From Candidatus Hydrogenedentota bacterium (GTDB lineage: Bacteria > Hydrogenedentota > Hydrogenedentia > Hydrogenedentales > JAEUWI01): a DNA stretch of 64,000 bases. The stretch is from assembly GCA_019637335.1 (NCBI GenBank), contig JAHBVV010000017.1:62001-126000 (forward strand), written 5' to 3'. Positions 58,712 through 64,000 of the stretch are shown here, one piece after another (the stretch's first letter is position 1; each line of letters opens with the position of its first letter). Below the pieces are notes generated by a model that saw only the letters and a program-made list of their open reading frames with translations, did not search any database and was not told the origin of the DNA. The position numbers and the translations under genes were made by a program.

Positions 58712-61300
58712 TCAAGGCCAATTGATCTCAAACTTCGTGGTTTCACCAGCGTCCGTCGGATTCAGCCTGACTACAATTGCGCCGTCCTCGGTGACGGCGT
58801 CAAGCGGCGCACCCGACGCGATAGCGCGAACATCCGTTCCGGCCCATCGATTCGTCGGCCGCACGCGCAGTTCCAGAGTGTCGTTCCCGGCATACGTACC
58901 CGAGATGCCGCCCTTCCGAAATCGGTACGACAACTCTCGCCCGCGCCAGCGCAGCGTCTGTCCAAAACCCGCGTCCCACCACGAGTCCGGAACGCACGGC
59001 GCCAGCGCGAGAGAGCCATCCAGTCTATAGTCCACGCCCATCACGAAGCGCTGCACGATTCGAATCAAATTCGCCGGATACTCGCAGTATTTCTCGACGC
59101 CGAAGCCGCCTTCCGCATTGTACCGTTCGCGCCAGTAGTAGCCGCTGGCCTTACCGGTTTCGCAGACGGGCAGAATTGCCTCCACCAGCCCCGCGCCATC
59201 GCCCATCCTGGCCCGCGCCCAGCACTCGATATACCACACGCGCCCCATGGCCGCCAGGTCCATGCGATCATCGTGGCTGAACTCCCACGATTCGTACGTT
59301 TCGGGCCGGGTCGCGATACCGGTGGGCATGCCGCTGTACCGAAACTTCATCTCGTGCCGAAGTTGCGGCCAGAGCGTTGCGCGCTGCGCATTCGTTGCTA
59401 CGCCGGTCGCAATCGCGGCCCAATCCGTGTCGGTCAAGCCGTGGCCAACAATCTTGCCGCGCTCCGGGTGGATATACTCGGCGAAGTGGTCGCCCGCCCA
59501 GAATTCCTGTTGGAAATGCGCTTCAATCTTGTCCGCCAGCGCGGCGTAGCGCTGCGCGGCGTCGTCGTTCCCGGCAATCTGGTTCAGGGCCGCGAGGCGG
59601 CGAAAGGCGTCCACCGCGTGGCCCTGGGTGACGCCATCGTACTCCACGCGGGTCGGGCGCTCTACGTAGTAGCCCGCGCCGCCGACCGCCCCCTCTGGCG
59701 TGATCATGGTCGCAAAATAATCCGCCGCGCGGTTTACCGACGGCAGATTCGCCTCCAGCCAGGCCCGGTCACCCGTCATGCGATAGAGGACATCCGCGTT
59801 CTGGATATACGTCGGGTAGCCCAACGCGCGCAACGGGTTATCGGGCACCCAGTGTTCATACAATCCGCCATTCGGGTCCACGACCGCCTGGGCCCCTGGC
59901 GGGCCAATGGCTTTGCCCGCCGACGCGGGAAGTATCGCGAACGGCAACTGCCCATCCACCCGCTGGAAGGACGTGACGTAGTCCCAGTTCAGCCGGACCG
60001 TTTCCACCTGCCCCAGAAACAGCAGCGCATCCGCCATCTGGTGTCCGTCCAGCGCGGGATAGGTATTCCCGAGCCCGTGGCCGATTCCATCCGCGCAGAC
60101 GGACCAGTAGCCGGGGAAGATGTCTGGGTTCACGGCGGCAAGCACATTCTGCGTGGCCGCGGCTTCATACGCGGTCTGAATCTCAGCATCGGGGACGTTC
60201 AGATCTGTGGCTTCCGCGGTCGCATCGAGGAACTTTCCATCCACGACCTCATCCACGTGCTCTTCGAGCGTGTTCAACGTAAAGAAGGCCACACCCTCGA
60301 TGCCTTCCTCGCGGGCAATGGTCAGGTAGTCGTTGATATCCGATGTTTTCTTAATCGCCCCGTGGCTCGTTACGACGCCAAGGGTAAAGGTCAATCGCGC
60401 CGCCTGGACGTCTGGCATGAGCGCCCGCGCGGCTTGCATGCGCCCGCGAAATTCGTCGAGGTAGCGCTCGCCATAATTATCGGTGTAGCAATAGCCCGAA
60501 GCATTCACGACGTCGATGTAGCCCGCTTTTACCCAATCCGCCCAGCGCTGGCCCACGTAATGGCCATCGGACACGTGGGCGCCCCAGGAATAAAGCACTT
60601 TCCGCACGCCCGGCAGGCCGGCGTCGATGGCCTTCGCCAGTTCCGTGAGTTGGGATTCCTTGAATCGTTGCCAGGGCGTGTCGCCCCGGTCGGTAACCGT
60701 ATAGGGCGCGCCACTCGTGGCCTCGTTGTAGGCTGCCATGCCCGCCTCGTCGAGGAGGATGGGCCGATTCGGATAGCGAAGGTAGTCCAGGGTCACCCCA
60801 TCCAGCTGGTAGCGCGTCACCAGTTCCCGCAGCATACCGACGATCCATTCACGCGCGGCAGGATTCGCCGCGGAGATATAGCCATAGGGCCCCCCGTCTT
60901 CGTGGCGAATCGCCCATTCCGGGTGTTGAGCCAGAATGCCCCTGGGCTCGTCGTGGCCCGATACCAGCACCGGAACCGTCGGATAGACCCGTATACCCGC
61001 CTTCCGCGCCTCGGCGATGAAGGCGCCCGCGGCGTCCCACTCGCCATACAGATGCTCTGGGTGGTGGGCGCTCGGATAATAGGCGCGCCCGGCGGAGTCG
61101 TACACATAGGGCATCAGGACCGTGATGCCCGCACGCTTTGCTGTAGCCACACTGTGCCGGATATCCGCTTCGCGCTTCTCCACGGGATCGCCCGGGGCCG
61201 CCACGCGGTGAAGGTGTACGTAGGCGCCGATGAAGGGCTCCGCGACCAACGCCGCCCAGGGCATGAGCAACGCGGCGACAAGCGCGATGGCCCGAATCAT
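58712..61300 (-). CDS. GHL10-type glycosidase-like domain fused to an (alpha/alpha)6 toroid
   Basis: 862 residues from ATG 61300, which overlaps the upstream stop by 4 bp; a longer frame is ignored because the signal peptide MIRAIALVAALLMPWAALVA starts here. Residues 25-330 are a GHL10/YngK-type TIM barrel (DSAGRAYYPSAHHPEHLYGEWD, and QLDGVTLDYLRYPNRPI with D167/D172 as candidate catalytic or binding residues). Residues 400-780 form helix-rich toroid repeats (WDYVTSFQRVDGQLPFA, ADYFATMITPEGAVGGAGYY, VWYIECWARARMGDGAGLVE) like GH65/GH127-type end domains, then a beta-rich C-terminal domain (785-862). The substrate is unknown, perhaps peptidoglycan-derived or glycan chains. It is coupled to the next gene upstream. 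Confidence 0.8.
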   Translation of the reverse strand: MIRAIALVAALLMPWAALVAEPFIGAYVHLHRVAAPGDPVEKREADIRHSVATAKRAGITVLMPYVYDSAGRAYYPSAHHPEHLYGEWDAAGAFIAEARKAGIRVYPTVPVLVSGHDEPRGILAQHPEWAIRHEDGGPYGYISAANPAAREWIVGMLRELVTRYQLDGVTLDYLRYPNRPILLDEAGMAAYNEATSGAPYTVTDRGDTPWQRFKESQLTELAKAIDAGLPGVRKVLYSWGAHVSDGHYVGQRWADWVKAGYIDVVNASGYCYTDNYGERYLDEFRGRMQAARALMPDVQAARLTFTLGVVTSHGAIKKTSDINDYLTIAREEGIEGVAFFTLNTLEEHVDEVVDGKFLDATAEATDLNVPDAEIQTAYEAAATQNVLAAVNPDIFPGYWSVCADGIGHGLGNTYPALDGHQMADALLFLGQVETVRLNWDYVTSFQRVDGQLPFAILPASAGKAIGPPGAQAVVDPNGGLYEHWVPDNPLRALGYPTYIQNADVLYRMTGDRAWLEANLPSVNRAADYFATMITPEGAVGGAGYYVERPTRVEYDGVTQGHAVDAFRRLAALNQIAGNDDAAQRYAALADKIEAHFQQEFWAGDHFAEYIHPERGKIVGHGLTDTDWAAIATGVATNAQRATLWPQLRHEMKFRYSGMPTGIATRPETYESWEFSHDDRMDLAAMGRVWYIECWARARMGDGAGLVEAILPVCETGKASGYYWRERYNAEGGFGVEKYCEYPANLIRIVQRFVMGVDYRLDGSLALAPCVPDSWWDAGFGQTLRWRGRELSYRFRKGGISGTYAGNDTLELRVRPTNRWAGTDVRAIASGAPLDAVTEDGAIVVRLNPTDAGETTKFEINWP

Positions 61301-62868
61301 GGCTCGCCCGCCTCCAGCCCGAGAAGGGATACCTTGCCTCGGCTCGGCCCGTAGATTCCATTCGCGACCGTGAGGCCCGAGGCCGACACAGCGCCCAGTT
61401 TGAGGTCGTGCGGCAATGGACACGACCCGATGTGGACCTCGTCCTGGAAAATGATCAGGTTCGCATTGGCCAGGCGAAACAGAAGCTCGGTGGACTCTTT
61501 CCACGTGAACGGCGCCGCCACTTGGGCCGGCGCGGTGAGCTTGTGCACCACACCGTACTCCGACACAGCGGCCTCGGGCACGATGGCCTGCACCTCGGGA
61601 ATCCACGGCGTCCCGCCCTTGTTCATCGTGGCGATATACAGCGCGTCCCGGTAGTTGGTCAGATTGACAATTCGCTGGCCCCACGCGTTATAGGCCGGGG
61701 GTTTGTCCTTCATGGCGCGCGCGTAGGGCTCCTGGTCCTCGATGCTCAATGCCGGCTGGCTGAACACCCGCGCCACGAAGTCCCAACGATCCGCCAAATG
61801 GTCAAAGCGCCACAACTCGCCCCAGGGCCACACGCCGGCGTAAAGGTAGCCGCCGTAGATCGCCAGGGTCTGCGCCTCCCGCGCATTGCCCGACACACCC
61901 TCGGGCACGGGAATGGGCGGGTCAAAGAGCGCCAGCCCGCTCTTGTCGTACTGATAGAGCGAGCCGGTGGGGTACTGGCCGATGAGCACCTTGTCGTAGT
62001 GGCGCAGCATGCTGTAGCCCTGCCAGCTCTTGCCGTCCGTCACGCGGTGCGTTGTCAATTCGCCGTCGCGGTAGCTGTAGAACTCGCCGACGTTCGTGGT
62101 GATAAGGATTTCGCCGTCGTAGTCCCCCAGTGTGAACACGCTTCCCACGATGGGGAACGACCGGGCCTCCGCGAGGTCGATCGTCTCGCCCGGCTTCCAA
62201 CGCGCGACATGGAGCATGTCCGGCTTTGAGTGGCAGATGACCATCTGGCCGTGGGTGTAGTAGTAGCGCCCCGCGCCCGCGGCGGACGTGTAGATGGCGT
62301 CTCCGTTGTAGGTGATGCGTTCGTTCTCGAAGATCAGTCGCCCGTCGTTCACAAACTGCACGCCGCCGTAGGTGTCCGCGCCCGCCGCCCACGCGGCTTC
62401 GACGGGTTTCCAGCCCCCGCCGCCATCCGGCGTGAGGTAGGGGGCGCGCCGGCCATAGTTCCCCACCGCCACCAGCGTGTCGCCATCCACCTGAAGCCGC
62501 GCGGCGTTGTTGTCCGCGCCGAAGGGCTTGCCCATCGACACAATCGCGGCCTCCGGCGCGGGCGACCGGTAGTAGAAAATGACTTGCCGGTTGTTGTCCC
62601 GCATGTACGTGGAATGCGCGTCGTCGAAGCCCGCGCCCAGCACCACGTCACCGTCGTTGTTTTTCAACTCAAAGAGGCTGCCCAGCCCCTGCCCGCCGTC
62701 GGCGCCGGGATCGAAACGCAGGCGAATATCGACATAAGGGCCGCCGGTATAGAAGAAGTCGGCGCCCGCGGGCGCGTCCTGGGCCGGGACAGCGCTTTGC
62801 GTCAGGAGGCCCGAAAGCGTAAGGGCGCCTAAAACCATCCAACAGGCATAGTGTGATCGTCTATTCAT
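61297..62868 (-). CDS. Exported beta-propeller-like protein of unknown function, partner of GHL10 gene
   Basis: 523 residues. ATG 62868 has GAGG six bases upstream, and a longer frame above it enters the repeat-free leader. Signal peptide near 29 (SAVPAQ-DAPAG). The body has many aromatic beta-strands, such as NNRQVIFYYRSPAPEAAIV, GYSMLRHYDKVLIGQYPTGSLYQYD and YGGYLYAGVWPWGELWRFDH, which recall a propeller or kelch-like lectin fold; no catalytic motif is seen. It overlaps the glycosidase-like gene by 4 bp (ATGA), so the two are produced together and may bind and process the same surface glycan. Confidence 0.7.
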   Translation of the reverse strand: MNRRSHYACWMVLGALTLSGLLTQSAVPAQDAPAGADFFYTGGPYVDIRLRFDPGADGGQGLGSLFELKNNDGDVVLGAGFDDAHSTYMRDNNRQVIFYYRSPAPEAAIVSMGKPFGADNNAARLQVDGDTLVAVGNYGRRAPYLTPDGGGGWKPVEAAWAAGADTYGGVQFVNDGRLIFENERITYNGDAIYTSAAGAGRYYYTHGQMVICHSKPDMLHVARWKPGETIDLAEARSFPIVGSVFTLGDYDGEILITTNVGEFYSYRDGELTTHRVTDGKSWQGYSMLRHYDKVLIGQYPTGSLYQYDKSGLALFDPPIPVPEGVSGNAREAQTLAIYGGYLYAGVWPWGELWRFDHLADRWDFVARVFSQPALSIEDQEPYARAMKDKPPAYNAWGQRIVNLTNYRDALYIATMNKGGTPWIPEVQAIVPEAAVSEYGVVHKLTAPAQVAAPFTWKESTELLFRLANANLIIFQDEVHIGSCPLPHDLKLGAVSASGLTVANGIYGPSRGKVSLLGLEAGEP

Positions 62869-63182
62869 TGTAATCCTCGCAGCGTGTTCTTCGGCGGGAA
62901 GCCAAGTCCTGAAGCGTTGCGCGAGCCGGTCCCCACGGACCCGGGCGCGGGCCGCGGGTTGACGATGGCCCGCACGCCGCATTGTACACCAACGCGCCGC
63001 TGGAACATCCCCGCCGAGAGATCTTTGGAATCAGGTAATACTTTAGCCGTCTGAAGTAAGGCGTTCGCCGATACGAGATGCCTTACTTGCACTGGATGTA
63101 TTCGTCATTCCCGCGAAGGGGGCTGTCGATTCAGCGTGTGCGGTGAGCGAATTTCCTACAGTTTTGTGCTAACGCCCTACAG

Positions 63183-63269
63183 CGTCATTCCCGCGAAGGC
63201 GGGAATCCAGAGAAATTCGGAGGTTTGTGCGTTCGCGTCGCTGGATCCCCGCGTTCGCGAGGATGACGG
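63183..63269. repeat. REPIN-like pair of dRS3-type repeats, copy 1
   Basis: Left: CGTCATTCCCGCGAAGGCGG with ATTCCC-N8-GGGAAT at 63187-63206 (the dRS3 pattern). Right: CTGGATCCCCGCGTTCGCGA, then GGATGACGG (63241-63269), in inverted orientation. The two arms flank about 30 bp. A fragment of the same left arm is at 63106-63120. Confidence 0.75.
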
Positions 63270-63310
63270 ATCTGCTCATTCCTTCTATAGCGTAGGGTGA
63301 GTCAAGTAAA

Positions 63311-63396
63311 CCGACAGCCCCGAAGGCGGGAATCCAGAGGGTTTGCGAGGTTAACGTTGCATGATCTCTGGATCCCCACTTTCGTGGGGATGACGG
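63311..63396. repeat. REPIN-like pair of dRS3-type repeats, copy 2
   Basis: Left: CCGAAGGCGGGAATCCAGAG (damaged first part). Right: CTCTGGATCCCCACTTTCGT, then GGGGATGACGG (63366-63396). Same design and same orientation as copy 1, 120 bp apart. Confidence 0.7.
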
Positions 63397-63568
63397 TTTT
63401 CGATCACCGAAAGCCGCCACGGTTGGGTGCGACGGGGGTGACTACTTCTGACGGCTAAAGAATTGCGGAATCAGAAGATGAGGGTTGTCCTCGGTCGACA
63501 CTCACCGGATTTGTCGAGGGGAGCTGTGATGCACTATAGTCATCTTCCAAAGGGATGGGCCCCTTCTA

Positions 63569-64000
63569 TTGTTCGAGTCACTTTACAATATAGTCCTTCT
63601 GGTGGCGCTTTGCGCGGCCGCGGGTATCGCCCTGCGGCGATGGGAAGGTTCGGGATACGCCGGCGCGCGCGCGGGCGCGATCTTCGGTCTCATCGCCGCC
63701 GCCGCCCTGCTTGCGCCCTATGGTGATCTGGCCGGTTTGGACGGGCGCTCCGTTCCCCTCGCCCTTTGCGCGCTCCACTTCGGTTTTCGTGCGGCGGGGG
63801 TGGCTGTGCTGGTGGCGTGCGCCGCCGCCTGGCTCGATGGGGCTGCCGGCCTGGCGTCGATTTTCCTGCCCGCGGCCATCGGCTTGGCGGGACGCCGCTT
63901 CGGGTGGACGCCGGATGCGGCCCTCGACCCGGCGCACACCGGGGCGATGGGGCTGGCGGCGCACCTGCCGTTGTTTGGCCTGGCCGTGATTACCGGGCAA
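63569..64000 (+). CDS. LytS/YhcK-type five-helix membrane receptor, 3' end cut by window
   Basis: The frame opens after TGA at 63527-63529 and is still open at the last base. No ATG is in frame. TTG 63569 is the best start, because it gives FESLYNIVLLVALCAAAGIA, a typical first helix of the 5TM-5TMR_LYT domain. Helices follow at about 27-45, 58-76 (DGRSVPLALCALHFGFRAAG, the LYT hallmark), 78-94, 96-110 and after 125. These domains usually lead into PAS, histidine kinase or GGDEF output domains that lie beyond the window. The Shine-Dalgarno is weak (AGGGA, spacer 13). Signal: cell-wall or c-di-GMP-linked sensing is likely. Confidence 0.7.
   Translation, partial: MFESLYNIVLLVALCAAAGIALRRWEGSGYAGARAGAIFGLIAAAALLAPYGDLAGLDGRSVPLALCALHFGFRAAGVAVLVACAAAWLDGAAGLASIFLPAAIGLAGRRFGWTPDAALDPAHTGAMGLAAHLPLFGLAVITGQ

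Larger units (their letters stand above)
63035..63466. mobile_element. MITE-like non-autonomous transposable element (about 432 bp)
   Basis: Terminal inverted repeats of 24 bp (63035-63058 and 63443-63466; the right end reads the complement with 3 mismatches) include CTTTAGCCGTC and GAAGTA. The 8 bases GGAATCAG directly flank both ends (63027-63034 and 63467-63474), as a target-site duplication would. The interior has no transposase, but holds nested dRS3-like REP pairs. A 9-bp inverted pair AAGTAAGGC/GCCTTACTT (63054-63062, 63080-63088) overlaps the left end. It is inserted between the propeller-like gene and the LytS-type receptor gene. Confidence 0.75.

Noticed and set aside
59273-61354. 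Plus-strand frame of 693 codons opposite the GHL10-toroid gene
   Set aside because: It is antisense to a convincing signal-peptide protein with barrel motifs, and no recognisable domain is present.
63571-63579. tRNA, from the T-loop-like word GTTCGAGTC
   Set aside because: The flanking bases do not form a T stem, and no acceptor, D or anticodon stem can be drawn.

Overview
The window is about two-thirds G+C, almost fully coding, and carries no rRNA, tRNA, CRISPR, prophage or plasmid genes that I can see. Its gene families point to a bacterium of the Planctomycetota/Lentisphaerota/Hydrogenedentota type: a DUF1549/DUF1553 cytochrome protein paired with a Tat-exported DUF1501 protein, two exported sulfatases, PQQ-type beta-propellers, a pseudopilin with the [20 protein letters not shown] start and an H-X9-DG-like tail, an excisionase-type HTH fused to a PTS EIIA domain, and a MoxR/Bat operon. 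The wording of the pseudopilin suggests Candidatus Hydrogenedentota. That is inference from family resemblance, not a phylogeny.

Layout. 1-2.8 kb: the end of a GH15-like protein facing an HD-GYP response regulator. 3.2-16.0 kb: one long, tightly overlapped plus-strand cluster, moxR - DUF58 - BatD-tail protein - batA - batB - TPR protein - acidic protein - batD - batE - glnD - htrA, followed by a receiver-PAS-GGDEF protein. 17.4-21.4 kb (minus): two tandem membrane-anchored alpha/beta hydrolases and an MFS permease with a clear terminator. 21.7-25.5 kb: two tandem exported PQQ-propeller proteins whose last 350 bp and 3' flanks are almost identical. 25.5-29.9 kb (minus): a class V aminotransferase and two sulfatases. 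30.1-38.5 kb: an SDR protein, an MFS permease, a DUF2007 protein, the HTH-EIIA fusion, a 48-residue protein ahead of comEC, an unknown exported protein and a nitrilase-family amidase.

38.6-46.7 kb: a LacI-type regulator divergent from the pseudopilin, then the DUF1549/1553 and DUF1501 pair and a pilin-like protein without a prepilin motif. 47.2-62.9 kb (almost all minus): an 1880-residue alpha-2-macroglobulin, a DegP-like protease, an MFS permease, an unknown two-helix membrane protein (plus), a parallel beta-helix protein, and a coupled pair made of a GHL10/alpha-toroid glycosidase-like protein and an exported propeller-like protein. The last kilobase holds a MITE-like element with terminal inverted repeats and an 8-bp duplicated flank, then the start of a LytS-type five-helix membrane receptor cut by the window end.

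Together the genes suggest a heterotroph that degrades sulfated or complex polysaccharides (sulfatases, GH15-like and GHL10 proteins, beta-helix, esterases, MFS permeases, LacI control), with heavy investment in envelope proteins and envelope quality control (Bat complex, two HtrA proteases, alpha-2-macroglobulin) and in c-di-GMP signalling (one HD-GYP and one GGDEF protein). The least explained items are the MITE-like element at 63.0-63.5 kb, the patchwork identity of the PQQ pair, the matching LacI-type operators at 39.7 and 39.9 kb, and the 48-residue protein before comEC.
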